A DNA stretch of 64,000 nucleotides, taken from NCBI GenBank assembly GCA_021831685.1, contig JAKBMG010000004.1:1-64000 (forward strand), read 5' to 3'. This document shows positions 38,401-46,511 of this stretch, one piece after another. The stretch comes from Bacteroidota bacterium. GTDB taxonomy: Bacteria > Bacteroidota > Ignavibacteria > Ignavibacteriales > Ignavibacteriaceae. Each line of letters starts with the position of its first letter. Position 1 is the stretch's first letter. Under the pieces are notes generated by a model. That model was not told the DNA's origin, did not search any database, and saw only the letters and a list, made by a program, of their open reading frames with translations. The translations under genes were made by a program, and so were the position numbers.

Positions 38401-40497
38401 CGAGCTACAGTTAAAGGCATAACTGCAAACACGGAAGCCGGGCAGCAAGAGGATAAAATTATTTCAAGAAAAAATTTATTGATACGAATAGAAGCTCCGA
38501 GATTCTTTAGGCAGGGTGATGAGGTTACCATTTCAACAATCGTTCATAATTATTTAAACGGAATAAAGAAAGTTAAAATTTCTTTTGCACCCAAAAATAT
38601 TCAACTTGTTGAATCGAAAATTGATCAGCCGGGATCAAGTAAAAATGAAAAATGGGAGAAAAGAAATTCCTATTCAATTCCGGTTCAAAATAATTCCGAA
38701 GTAAGAATTGATTGGAAAGTAAAAGTTACTGCACCCTCAGATAGTGCGGTATTGCTTGCAGAAGCATTGACTAATGAAGAATCAGATGCAGTGGAAATAA
38801 AAATCCCGGTACATCCAGCAGGTATAAAAGAAATTAATCCATTAATTGCAGATATTTCCGGCAACAATTCCAGTAAGGATATTGATTTTATCATTCCTAA
38901 GAACTCAGATGTTCGAGCCGCGAAATTTTCTTTCTCGGTTTCACCTTCACTTGCCGGGACAATATTAAAAGCGCTTGACGATCTCGTCGGCTATCCTTAC
39001 GGTTGTGTTGAACAAACAATGAGCCGGTTCTTACCATCAATAATTGTCGCAACTACTTTTAAAGAAATAAATGCTCCTTTAAAAGCGGAAACCTTAAAGG
39101 AACTTCCGGTGGACGTTGATGCGGGGTTAAAAAGATTGTATGGCTTTCAGCATCCCGATGGAGGTTGGGGCTGGTGGACGAATGACCAGACAAATCCATA
39201 TATGACTGCCTATGTTATTTACGGAATGAGCCTTGCTAAAAACGCCGGATTCTCAATAGATTCAACTTCGTTTAATTATGGAATAGAAAACCTGACAAAA
39301 CAATTAAAAAATTATAATAGCTTAGATCCGACAACAATTGCTTTTATGATTTATGCATACACGACGGCAATGGCTGGAAATAATTTTGATCATTTAACCT
39401 ATGTCAAAATTATAGATGAACTAATTCAGAAAGATTTGAACCCATATTCTCTCGCTTTGATTTCTATAGCTTTGAATAATATGAACTCCCGAACACTTCT
39501 CTATTCCGTTTTAGAAAAATTAAAAAAGTTGGTTCAAGAAGAAAAATCATTTGCTTTCTGGAGCGGTAAGGAATGGCACTATTCATGGCAAGAAGATAAA
39601 GTTCAAACTACAGCGTTTGCAGTAAAAGCTTTGTTGAAAAACAATTTTGATCCTGAGCTTATTTCCAAAGCAGTAAGGTGGCTGTTAAACCAGAAGCAGG
39701 GATTTTCATGGCAGTCAACACAACAAACCGCCAGTGTTATTTTTGCTTTATCAGATTATCTTAAATCGACTAATGAACTTAATCCCAATTTTGACGTTTC
39801 TGTTTTTTTGAATGGCAAAAAACTTTTTACTAAGCAATTTACTAAAGAAGATATTTTTAGCGATGAGTCGACAATTAAAATTGATGGCTCCAAAGAGGAT
39901 TTGTTGAAAAAAGGTATAAACAAAATTACAATAAAAAAATCAGGCAGCGGTAAATTATATTTTAGCGGAGTAAATGAGTTCTATTTGCCTGAGAAAAAGA
40001 TTGCTGATCCAAATAGCAAAATTGATGTAAAGCGCGAATACTTTGTTCTGAGACCGCAGCAAAGTGATAATAAAATCATTTATTCAAAAGAAAAACTTAA
40101 CGGTACGGTAGAGTCTGGCGATTTAATTCTTGTTAAAACTCATGTAGAAATAGACGAAAATAATCTTCAATATTTAATTCTTGAAGATATGCTTCCTTCC
40201 GGTTTTGAAGCTGTAAAAGATGAAAACAATTTCCAGATTGAAGGTGAAAACAATAACCGCTTTTACGGCGGATTTGGATTTAGACCAATGAACTGGTTTT
40301 ATGCTGATAAAGAATATCATGACGACAAAGTCTCCTTCTTTGTAACCAACTCTACAAAATCAATGAATTTTTCGTACATAATTCGGGCAGAAATACCCGG
40401 AGACTTTAAGGTTTCCCCGGCTCGATGCTATCTAATGTACTATCCGGAAGTTATCGGAAGAAGCGCTTCCACAGAGATAAAAGTTCGCGATCGGTAA
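35500..40497 (+). CDS. Alpha-2-macroglobulin family protein with thioester motif
   Basis: Exported giant of 1665 residues with a signal peptide (AIVFLLVSIAFSVTLKLFAQ) but no lipobox, unlike the E. coli lipoprotein form. N-terminal macroglobulin-like domains fill the first 1100 residues (for example AYIYTNQPVYRPGQTVFYKA). The thioester motif CVEQ is at C1169-Q1172, inside YGCVEQTMSRFLP, followed by a helical toroid with GWGWWTNDQTNPYMTAY repeats. The C-terminal receptor-like domain follows. Such proteins trap proteases in the envelope. The usual partner penicillin-binding protein 1c is not nearby. There is no gene within 230 bases upstream. Confidence 0.9.
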   Translation: MNYKLNKAIVFLLVSIAFSVTLKLFAQINDPNFNERFNLSSYTVFTPGSDVTVNLFSNSKTDNNFQFRLFKITDPVNFFSKIDKNSLRINFDIWANDRQILLKYTKLVKQWNAEINTSGNFGANNNLDVGKIDEAGTYILQAIKGNYVAYCGIAVTNTAIIYKNSGRQVLAFVADSKTGDVIKNVKFSLYNDNKLIAKKDADSSGLALFSIKGNIDFSDENALLVAQTKDETILSDPYFYFRLDAKPYTAYIYTNQPVYRPGQTVFYKAIIRERKGNSLINVAGEKFKIIIRTQKRKDIFSQEMTTNEFGAISGSFKLSDDAELGNYSVIVAKNNQPYFGSFSVEEYKKPEYSVTVSTAKNQYAVTDTINATISAKYYFGSPVTAGTVNVKVFRQRYWRPWWHGSAFAWFYNSFNMGKINYHSPNELITQQEGTLDKNGHLIFHYTVDSTLSNDFTYTIEAEVTDNSRQTVSGSEDIFVTRGSFNISTSPDKYFVEAGRPIDLNVTASDFINKPVKTEFELVVNYPEQNIHGKNYFRPPDDTIHGSTDSTGKGVISFLPRQLYQGSYNYLVIAHDEKGRKITAAGYFTIGAFHGNTFEGNRYGVQIETDKDSYIKGDTLTAAIFLSQPNAQILVSYEAANFLGYKIYDVKGTSLNIKEKLTTDFAPSFNISVTFMKDKQLYTSSKLIGVLDKDKLLNISLKPSKKIFKPGEEASYKILVTDQKGKPVKNVYLSFGMIDESIYSIMKDNTPEIQNFFYAPKYSFMPVYSSLQNNNYNGSSRRLLLTDKVLYNAKKLSEKGNAGLSGKLISRPGFVKYDNIFVLLSGEKYFYKIKADSLGNFNFNDIVASNYDFYILLDNAELLYKGKVDVTGMASQNFDMGDFQNTIPTPPSPRFLGGQDFVKMNSGISRTIATQQGIMFRGMSETQYIQPQLRSNFVDALIWKPDVVTNENGIADVNFKMPDNLTTWRATVKGITANTEAGQQEDKIISRKNLLIRIEAPRFFRQGDEVTISTIVHNYLNGIKKVKISFAPKNIQLVESKIDQPGSSKNEKWEKRNSYSIPVQNNSEVRIDWKVKVTAPSDSAVLLAEALTNEESDAVEIKIPVHPAGIKEINPLIADISGNNSSKDIDFIIPKNSDVRAAKFSFSVSPSLAGTILKALDDLVGYPYGCVEQTMSRFLPSIIVATTFKEINAPLKAETLKELPVDVDAGLKRLYGFQHPDGGWGWWTNDQTNPYMTAYVIYGMSLAKNAGFSIDSTSFNYGIENLTKQLKNYNSLDPTTIAFMIYAYTTAMAGNNFDHLTYVKIIDELIQKDLNPYSLALISIALNNMNSRTLLYSVLEKLKKLVQEEKSFAFWSGKEWHYSWQEDKVQTTAFAVKALLKNNFDPELISKAVRWLLNQKQGFSWQSTQQTASVIFALSDYLKSTNELNPNFDVSVFLNGKKLFTKQFTKEDIFSDESTIKIDGSKEDLLKKGINKITIKKSGSGKLYFSGVNEFYLPEKKIADPNSKIDVKREYFVLRPQQSDNKIIYSKEKLNGTVESGDLILVKTHVEIDENNLQYLILEDMLPSGFEAVKDENNFQIEGENNNRFYGGFGFRPMNWFYADKEYHDDKVSFFVTNSTKSMNFSYIIRAEIPGDFKVSPARCYLMYYPEVIGRSASTEIKVRDR

Positions 40498-40810
40498 TGA
40501 AGTAACGTTATTAAGTGACTCTTGGAAAACCTGTCTGCCGCCAGGCAGGTTGGAGAAATGGAATTATGCAGTATTTTCATTACCCCAATACTCCATTTCT
40601 CCATTTTTCCGCCACTCCATCTTTATTTCCCACGATTCCTCCTTCTTTCCCTCTTATAAGAAATAATCAGGCACTTTAGTTATAAGTTCTTAATTATGAA
40701 AACCTTCCTTTGAATAATTCTTTGAAAATTTTGAATAAACTGGTTGGCATATATATTGATTTTTAATTGCCATCTGTTAAAGTCTATTTTTTAACAAAAA
40801 AGATTGAAAA
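40498..40810. repeat. Gene-free gap with palindrome and TGGA/TCCA repeat
   Basis: At 40529-40550 a hairpin ACCTGTCTG/CAGGCAGGT with loop CCGC lies directly before a TGGA/TCCA-rich element (40550-40622). The reverse complement of that element (core AATGAAAATACTGCATAA) matches the copy at 53552-53616. The remainder up to 40810 is AT-rich and presumably holds the promoter of the oxidoreductase operon. No coding sequence seen. Confidence 0.55.
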
Positions 40811-41047
40811 ATGATTAAGGGAACTGTAATTATCGACCGGGATATTTGTAAAGGATGTGAACTCTGTATAGTCGCATGTCCCCAAGAAAGTCTTGGATTA
40901 TCTAAGCAAATTAACATAAACGGGTACCGCTTTGCTGAACTTGTTCAGGATAATTGTACAGGTTGTGTCAATTGCGCTCTTGTTTGCCCAGATGTGGCAA
41001 TAACTGTTTACCGTCAGCCAAAATCGGCAATAAAAAATGCCGGTTAA
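40811..41047 (+). CDS. 2-oxoacid:ferredoxin oxidoreductase delta subunit, 4Fe-4S ferredoxin-type
   Basis: Ferredoxin-like protein of 78 residues with two cluster motifs: CKGCELCIVACPQ and CTGCVNCALVCPD. It carries electrons from the oxoacid-oxidising core to ferredoxin. It opens the four-subunit operon delta-alpha-beta-gamma; the arrangement with a separate small delta gene is typical of the KorDABC/VorDABC type. Confidence 0.92.
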   Translation: MIKGTVIIDRDICKGCELCIVACPQESLGLSKQININGYRFAELVQDNCTGCVNCALVCPDVAITVYRQPKSAIKNAG

Positions 41048-41091
41048 ATAGTAATCTATGACCTAAAAACTTTTAATGATTGGTTTTACAA

Positions 41092-42207
41092 ATGGAACAA
41101 GAAAAAATATCGAAAAACGAAGCCAGCCAAAACGGTAGGGAAGCCCGGCTTATGAAAGGTAATGAGGCATTAGCCGAAGCCGCAATAAGAGCAGGAATTG
41201 ATGCGTATTTTGGATACCCAATAACTCCTCAATCTGAAGTGCTGGAATACTTTACAAACGAAATGCCTAAACGCCACGGCGTAGTTCTCCAGGCAGAAAG
41301 CGAAGTTGCCGCAATCAATATGATTTACGGTGCTGCCGGCGCCGGCGGACGGGTTATGACATCGTCTTCAAGTCCGGGAGTAAGTCTTATGCAGGAAGGG
41401 ATTTCTTATATTGCTTCTGCTCAGTTGCCTTGCCTAATTGTTAATGTAAGCCGCGGAGGTCCCGGATTAGGCACAATCCAACCTTCTCAAGGTGATTATT
41501 TTCAGGCTGTTAAAGGCGGCGGACATGGTGATTATCATTTAGCCGTTCTCGCCCCTTCTTCTGTTCAAGAAATGGCTGATTTTGTTTTTGACGCTTTTCG
41601 CCTTGCAGAAAAATATCGAATTCCCGCTATGATATTAGCCGACGGAGCTTTAGGACAAATGATGGAAAAGGTTATACTCCCCGAAGAAGGCTCTCTTCCA
41701 AAAATGCAAAAACCCTGGGCTACTACCGGTAAACCCAATTCTCGTGAAAGAAATATTATTACTTCTCTTTTCATTGAACCTGAAAAAATGGAAATGATAA
41801 ATCTGGGACTTCAGGAAAAGTATCGCCAGATGCAATCAGAAGTCCGGTTTGAAGAATTTGCTCTTGATGATGCTGATATTGCTCTTGTGGCTTTTGGTCT
41901 TTCAGCGCGGATCTGTCAAAAAGTTGTTGACCTCGCAAGGGAAAAAGGTATTAAAGCCGGATTGTTAAGACCAATCACCCTCTACCCTTTCCCTAAAGAT
42001 ATTTTAAGCAAACTTGCCGAAAAGGTAAATTTTATGCTCGTTGTTGAAATGAATGCCGGACAAATGATTGAAGACGTAGCATTGGCGGCTAATGGAAAAT
42101 GTCCTGTCTATTTTAAAGGTAGAATGGGCGGAATGATTCCCTCGCCGGAAGAAGTTCTAAAAGAATTGGAATCTCTTGTTGAAAAACAAAGCGTAAGTCA
42201 AGATTAA
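41092..42207 (+). CDS. vorB: 2-oxoacid:ferredoxin oxidoreductase alpha subunit (VorB-like)
   Basis: Large catalytic subunit, 371 residues from the ATG at 41092; a TTG 12 bases earlier is possible but unsupported. Seen: RLMKGNEALAEAAIRAG, AYFGYPITPQSEVLEYF, QAESEVAAINMIYGAAGAGG and GGGHGDYHLAVLAPSS, all typical of the pyrimidine-binding subunits. The run of phrases is closest in memory to VorB (branched-chain 2-ketoisovalerate type), though a 2-oxoglutarate enzyme (KorA) remains possible. With the other subunits it converts a 2-oxoacid and CoA to acyl-CoA with reduced ferredoxin, or the reverse. Confidence 0.82.
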   Translation: MEQEKISKNEASQNGREARLMKGNEALAEAAIRAGIDAYFGYPITPQSEVLEYFTNEMPKRHGVVLQAESEVAAINMIYGAAGAGGRVMTSSSSPGVSLMQEGISYIASAQLPCLIVNVSRGGPGLGTIQPSQGDYFQAVKGGGHGDYHLAVLAPSSVQEMADFVFDAFRLAEKYRIPAMILADGALGQMMEKVILPEEGSLPKMQKPWATTGKPNSRERNIITSLFIEPEKMEMINLGLQEKYRQMQSEVRFEEFALDDADIALVAFGLSARICQKVVDLAREKGIKAGLLRPITLYPFPKDILSKLAEKVNFMLVVEMNAGQMIEDVALAANGKCPVYFKGRMGGMIPSPEEVLKELESLVEKQSVSQD

Positions 42208-42219
42208 AAGGAAAAATCT

Positions 42220-43005
42220 ATGGAAATGATAATGGAAACAGAAACAGCAACTACTTTAAATGGTTTTGAACTGGTTTACAAAAAACCTTCTACATTGACT
42301 GATACACCTTTTCATTATTGCCCCGGATGCGGACATAGTGTTGTGCATAGACTTCTGATGGAAGTAATAGAAGAATTGGGGATTCAGGAACAAACCGTTG
42401 GTGTCGCTCCTGTTGGATGCTCGGTCTTTGCCTATAATTATATGAACATCGATATGCAAGAAGCAGCTCACGGAAGAGCCAGTGCTGTAGCGACCGGGAT
42501 CAAAAGAATTTTACCTGATAAGTTTGTGTTTTCTTATCAAGGTGATGGAGACTTAGCTGCCATTGGAACAGCCGAAACGGTTCATACAGTGAATCGCGGT
42601 GAAAATATTTTAATGATTTTCATTAACAATGCAATTTACGGAATGACCGGTGGGCAAATGGCGCCAACTACTTTGCTTAAACAAGTTACGTCAACTTCTC
42701 CTTACGGAAGAAATAAAGAAGCAATGGGTTATCCGCTAAAAATAACTGAACTTCTCGCTCAACTTCCAGGCGCATACTATGTTTCAAGACAAGCCGTTTA
42801 CAATGTAAATGCTGTAAGAAAATTAAAGAAGGCAATTGAAAAATCTTTTGCCTATCAAAAATTAAATAGAGGAACAAGTTTTATTGAAGTCGTTTCAAAC
42901 TGTCCATCCGGTTGGAAGATGACACCGGTTGAAAGCAATGTATGGCTTGAAAAAAATATGTTTCCGCAATATCCTTTGGGCGATATTAAAACGCCGAAAG
43001 ATTAA
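42220..43005 (+). CDS. 2-oxoacid:ferredoxin oxidoreductase beta subunit, TPP-binding
   Basis: Thiamine-diphosphate-binding subunit of 261 residues. Cys residues for a cluster lie in HYCPGCGHSVVH; the thiamine motif is GDGDLAAIG, then NNAIYGMTGGQMAPTT. Length and motif order match the beta subunits of four-subunit 2-oxoacid oxidoreductases. It lies 12 bases after the alpha gene with AAGGAAA ahead of the start. Confidence 0.93.
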   Translation: MEMIMETETATTLNGFELVYKKPSTLTDTPFHYCPGCGHSVVHRLLMEVIEELGIQEQTVGVAPVGCSVFAYNYMNIDMQEAAHGRASAVATGIKRILPDKFVFSYQGDGDLAAIGTAETVHTVNRGENILMIFINNAIYGMTGGQMAPTTLLKQVTSTSPYGRNKEAMGYPLKITELLAQLPGAYYVSRQAVYNVNAVRKLKKAIEKSFAYQKLNRGTSFIEVVSNCPSGWKMTPVESNVWLEKNMFPQYPLGDIKTPKD

Positions 43006-43038
43006 TAATCCTAATAATGTTTTGAAGGAATTCATAAA

Positions 43039-43608
43039 ATGGATAAAGCTCATGAAATAATCTTTGCAGGTTTCGGCGGTCAGGGAATCCTGTCAATGGG
43101 ACAAATTATTTCCTACTCCGCTATGATCGAAAATAAGGAAGTAAGCTGGATGCCTTCCTACGGGCCTGAAATGCGTGGCGGTACTGCAAACTGCGTTGTA
43201 ATAGTTTCTCCATCTAGAATTAGCTCCCCGATTATCTCAAGATTTGATTCCGCCATTGTTCTCAATCAGCCTTCTCTTGAAAAATTTGAACATGAAGTTA
43301 AACCTGGCGGACTTTTGATTTATGAAGAATCTACCATTATTAATCCGCCCAAAAGAAATGATTTGGAAATTTTATGTGTTCCTGCTAATGAAGAAGCGCA
43401 GAAACTCGGCAAGAAGCAGGTTGCAAATATGATTTTAGTCGGAGCTTTTCTTGCAAGGCGTCCTATAGTAAAAATTGAGACCATAATAAAAGCTTTGAAA
43501 AAAGTTTTACCTGAACGTCATCATCATTTAATTCCCCTTAATGAACAAGCTTTGATGATCGGACAAAAAATAGCAAACCAAATGGAAAAGGAAATTATTC
43601 AACTTTAA
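43039..43608 (+). CDS. 2-oxoacid:ferredoxin oxidoreductase gamma subunit
   Basis: Gamma subunit of 189 residues. It starts HEIIFAGFGGQGILSMGQII, the glycine-rich loop of the family, with EVSWMPSYGPEMRGGTANC next. It completes the delta-alpha-beta-gamma set and is 33 bases after the beta gene. Confidence 0.93.
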   Translation: MDKAHEIIFAGFGGQGILSMGQIISYSAMIENKEVSWMPSYGPEMRGGTANCVVIVSPSRISSPIISRFDSAIVLNQPSLEKFEHEVKPGGLLIYEESTIINPPKRNDLEILCVPANEEAQKLGKKQVANMILVGAFLARRPIVKIETIIKALKKVLPERHHHLIPLNEQALMIGQKIANQMEKEIIQL

Positions 43609-43643
43609 TATGATGTCATTCATCATAGAAAAGAGAAAGAAAG

Positions 43644-43913
43644 ATGAAAATAGAAGATGTAAGATGTGTTCATGCCTGCAAAAACACCTGTGCAATGTTG
43701 AATGAATCGCTGCGTAAGGAAGCTGCAATTGTTCGTTTTTATGAAAGCATCCTGGAAGATTGTAATTTGCCTGAAGTTAGAAGCTTTGTAGAAACCACTA
43801 TTGAAGAAAGAAGAAAGAGTATATTAAAAATCATTCAAAAGCTGAATGAGATACATGCACGCTCCCAGGTTGTAGATGGAATGATTTCAAGCTTTAATAA
43901 TATTGACGGATAG
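43644..43913 (+). CDS. Small Cys-rich helical protein closing the oxidoreductase operon
   Basis: Protein of 89 residues not recognised as a named family. The N-terminus has C8-V-H-A-C12-K-N-T-C16, a potential metal or cluster site, and another Cys at 40. The rest is strongly helical (KEAAIVRFYESILED, then TTIEERRKSILKIIQKLNEI) and looks like a short ferritin- or rubrerythrin-type helical hairpin. It lies 35 bases after the gamma subunit and before a hairpin terminator, so it is very likely co-transcribed with the oxidoreductase. It could be a redox accessory or regulator; this is inference. Confidence 0.72.
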   Translation: MKIEDVRCVHACKNTCAMLNESLRKEAAIVRFYESILEDCNLPEVRSFVETTIEERRKSILKIIQKLNEIHARSQVVDGMISSFNNIDG

Positions 43914-43932
43914 GGGAAGCGTCAATATTATT
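43896..43932 (+). terminator. Hairpin terminator-like structure after the oxidoreductase operon
   Basis: AATAATATTGAC (43896-43907) pairs perfectly with GTCAATATTATT (43921-43932) across a 13-base loop; the stem contains the last codons of the small gene. There is no T run, so its efficiency is uncertain. Confidence 0.55.
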
Positions 43933-43937
43933 ATAGT

Positions 43938-43966
43938 TTGACTAACGGTAAATGAATGAGTATATT
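43938..43966 (+). promoter_or_regulatory. Promoter of the initiator tRNA gene
   Basis: TTGACT at 43938-43943, a 17-base spacer and TATATT at 43961-43966, ending 19 bases before the tRNA. It is the second strong sigma-70-type site of the window, independent of the upstream operon. Confidence 0.8.
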
Positions 43967-43985
43967 TACATACTAAATTTAACAT

Positions 43986-44058
<73 letters not shown>

Positions 44059-44063
44059 CTAAG

Positions 44064-44098
44064 AAAGCCTGATTAAAATATCAGGCTTTTTGTTTTTT
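44064..44098 (+). terminator. Rho-independent terminator of the initiator tRNA
   Basis: AAAGCCTGA (44064-44072) pairs with TCAGGCTTT (44081-44089), followed by TTGTTTTTT. The same hairpin is copied with the tRNA fragments at 44195-44226 and 44602-44632. Confidence 0.88.
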
Positions 44099-44144
44099 AT
44101 AAAGTCAGGACATTTTAGTTATACTACAAGTATAGTAGAATTAT

Positions 44145-44230
44145 ACGAGGGTTGTAGGTTCAATTCGCCGCGGCGAACTGCCCCCGCTACTAAGAAAGCC
44201 TGATAAAAAAATCAGGCTTTTTGTTTTTAT
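44145..44230 (+). repeat. Initiator tRNA 3'-half copy 2 with inserted palindrome and terminator
   Basis: GTTGTAGGTTCAA and CTGCCCCCGCTACTAAG match the tRNA 3' half and its flank, as does the terminator. Between them a 14-base palindrome TTCGCCGCGGCGAA (44164-44177) replaces the GTC of the T loop. The 5' half of the tRNA is absent, so this is not a functional tRNA gene. Confidence 0.9.
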
Positions 44231-44292
44231 AAGACTAAGATTTTAAGCTATTCTAAAAACAGACTAGACTGATAATAATTAAAAATGGTTTT

Positions 44293-44550
44293 ATGACCAT
44301 AACAAGAAAAACATATTATGCATATGTAATCCGAAGTCAAGAGGGCTATCACTATACAGGAATGACTGAAGATTTAGAAAAGAGGTTATTAGAACATAAT
44401 GAAAAAAGACTTTCTTTCTGGACTAAAAGAGGAAACAATTGGAAATTAATATATAAGGAAGAATTTGTAAATAAATCTGATGCATTAAAAAAAGAAAAGT
44501 GGTTAAAAAGTGGAGTGGGACGAGAGTATATAGAAAACCTAGTAAAATAA
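44293..44550 (+). CDS. GIY-YIG nuclease family protein
   Basis: Single-domain protein of 85 residues. It starts TYYAYVIRSQEGYHYTGMTE, carrying the GIY- and YIG-like strands, then LEKRLLEHN with the conserved Arg and ALKKEKWLKSG at the end. It is of the YhbQ/UPF0213 size class. Small GIY-YIG proteins are often near tRNA or rRNA genes in Bacteroidota. Its TAA stop lies in the sequence TAACCCGAAGG, which is also the anticodon-loop and stem sequence of the tRNA, so the gene ends exactly where the third tRNA-like copy begins. It may be a mobile or recombination-associated nuclease. Confidence 0.85.
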   Translation: MTITRKTYYAYVIRSQEGYHYTGMTEDLEKRLLEHNEKRLSFWTKRGNNWKLIYKEEFVNKSDALKKEKWLKSGVGREYIENLVK

Positions 44551-44640
44551 CCCGAAGGTTGTAGGTTCAATCTGCCGCGGCAGACTGCCCCCGCTACAAA
44601 AAAAAGCCTGATAGAAAAATCAGGCTTTTTGTTTTTTATT
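44548..44640 (+). repeat. Initiator tRNA 3'-half copy 3 with inserted palindrome and terminator
   Basis: Begins TAACCCGAAGG, sharing the stop codon of the GIY-YIG gene, then GTTGTAGGTTCAA, a 14-base palindrome TCTGCCGCGGCAGA (44571-44584), CTGCCCCCGCTAC and the terminator hairpin. This copy reaches further 5', into the anticodon loop, than copy 2. Confidence 0.9.
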
Positions 44641-44672
44641 AGATCACGACCCCTCTATTTAGCAAACTATGC

Positions 44673-46511
44673 TCATTTAAGCAAAACTAATTTCTTAGTT
44701 GCTACAAATGATCCAGCCTTAAGACTGTAGAAATAAACTCCGCTTGCTAGATTCGATGCGTTAAATTCTACTTTATAATTCCCTGCTGGCTTCTGCCCAT
44801 CAACTAAATTCGCTACTTCTCTTCCTAAAATATCATATATTTTCAAACTGACACTGCTTCTAAAAGGTAAGCTGTAGCTAATAATAGTAGTCGGATTGAA
44901 AGGATTAGGATAATTTTGGCTTAGGTAAAAAGTTGATGGTGCGGCAGTTATATTATCCTTATTCGAAATTCCCGTCAAAAGGGAATTATTATAATCAGCG
45001 GTTAGCACTTGTCCTCTTATTTCGCCTGCGGGAAAGTTGGATGTATGCACGTTTATATATACTCCTTCCCTGAATATATCCGGTAAAATATCGTCGCTAA
45101 TATTCGCCCAGAAAGAATCAGTAGTGCTGTCAGTGTAAGAAATCGGTTCAATCACACCGCCGTTGGAATCTGAAGGAGCTAGATGGAAGTGTGCTGCCGT
45201 AAGTTTGGATGATAAACCGGCAACAGTTATTCTATAGAATAAAGTGTTGTTACTATAAAGCAGCCACGCAGTCCCCGAACCTTCAGTAGAAACTGGTGGT
45301 ACATCAAAACTTCCGCCTAAATTAGCTATAAATGTTTCTCCTTCGGTTAAATTAACTTGTCCTCTGATTTCTCCTCCGGTATGTGTTGTAGAGTGAACAT
45401 TAACATATATTCCTCCTTTTATCAGATCAGCTGCTAAAGTATCCGGAATATTTGTCCAAACGCCTGTAGCTGTATTGCCATTGAATGTAGTAATAGGCTC
45501 AACTACACCCCCGCTTACACCTGGCATACCGATATGAAAATGAGATCCAGTAAATCCGCCTGAAAGATTTGCGTATGTTATACGGTAAGCTAATGAAGTT
45601 CCATCATCTGATAACTCAAACCAGCCTGTACCTGATGCGCTTGTATTTACCGCAGGTGTCTCATTGCTGCCGTCTAAAGATGCTGTAAATGAAATTGATC
45701 CGATTCGGTTAAGTTGACTTCTTATTTCACCTCCCGGATACACTGTTGAGTGAACATTAACATATATACCTCCGGTTATTAAATCAAAAATATCCGTATT
45801 GGTCAAATTGCTCCAGGTTCCGTATGCAGAGCTATCTGTAAAGGTAATTGGTTCCGCAACTCCGCCGTTTGTTCCGCTTTGTCCAAAATGAAAATGAGCA
45901 GCAGTTAAAGTTCCCGATAATCCTGCAATAGTAATTCCGTAGGATAACGAAGCAGTTGAATTTGAATCTGTAAGAACTGCCCACCCGGTTCCTGTTGCAG
46001 TAGATGAGTCAGCTGATGTCACCCCTGAAGCGTCAAGCGACATAACGAAAGCTATTCCTTTCGCAGGTTCTAATTGCCCTCTTAATTCACCGCCTGGATA
46101 TTTGGTTGTGTGGATATTAACATAAATTTCTCCCTTAAGTAATTTGGAGAATATACTATCCGGAATATTTGACCAACTTCCACTTGCAGAATTACCATTA
46201 AATGAGTTTATACCTTCCACAACACCTCCAGATACCCCCGGCATCCCTAGGTGAAAATGTGCTGCGGTAAATGATGATGTCAAACCAGCATAGGTTATAT
46301 GGTATGACATGGTGGTCCCGTCCGGAGACAGTTCTCCAAAAAATGTTGCTGTCCCATGAGAGGTGTCGGAAGGACTTTCCTGTGCTGCATTCAAGGATGC
46401 TACAAAAACAGTTTGAGGAGCAGGGGGAGGCGGTGTCATTGCTTGAGAAAAAAGTTTTATTGTAAATACAACTATTATAGACAGAATAATTAAAGGTAAG
46501 GTCTTTTTCAT
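44673..46511 (-). CDS. Four-CHRD-domain protein with type IX secretion C-terminal sorting domain
   Basis: Secreted protein of 612 residues with signal peptide (LPLIILSIIVVFTIKLFSQ). Four CHRD domains follow in tandem, each of about 115 residues, with recurrent TAAHFHLG and YPGGEIRGQL-type endings; the second uses GGEIRSQL. After a linker, the final 85 residues form the type A T9SS sorting domain: YLSQNYPNPFNPTTIISYSL, VSLKIYDILGREVANLV, LASGVYFYSL and a final KKLVLLK. It would be exported across the outer membrane and attached or released. CHRD domains have no fixed function in bacteria. Confidence 0.92.
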   Translation of the reverse strand: MKKTLPLIILSIIVVFTIKLFSQAMTPPPPAPQTVFVASLNAAQESPSDTSHGTATFFGELSPDGTTMSYHITYAGLTSSFTAAHFHLGMPGVSGGVVEGINSFNGNSASGSWSNIPDSIFSKLLKGEIYVNIHTTKYPGGELRGQLEPAKGIAFVMSLDASGVTSADSSTATGTGWAVLTDSNSTASLSYGITIAGLSGTLTAAHFHFGQSGTNGGVAEPITFTDSSAYGTWSNLTNTDIFDLITGGIYVNVHSTVYPGGEIRSQLNRIGSISFTASLDGSNETPAVNTSASGTGWFELSDDGTSLAYRITYANLSGGFTGSHFHIGMPGVSGGVVEPITTFNGNTATGVWTNIPDTLAADLIKGGIYVNVHSTTHTGGEIRGQVNLTEGETFIANLGGSFDVPPVSTEGSGTAWLLYSNNTLFYRITVAGLSSKLTAAHFHLAPSDSNGGVIEPISYTDSTTDSFWANISDDILPDIFREGVYINVHTSNFPAGEIRGQVLTADYNNSLLTGISNKDNITAAPSTFYLSQNYPNPFNPTTIISYSLPFRSSVSLKIYDILGREVANLVDGQKPAGNYKVEFNASNLASGVYFYSLKAGSFVATKKLVLLK

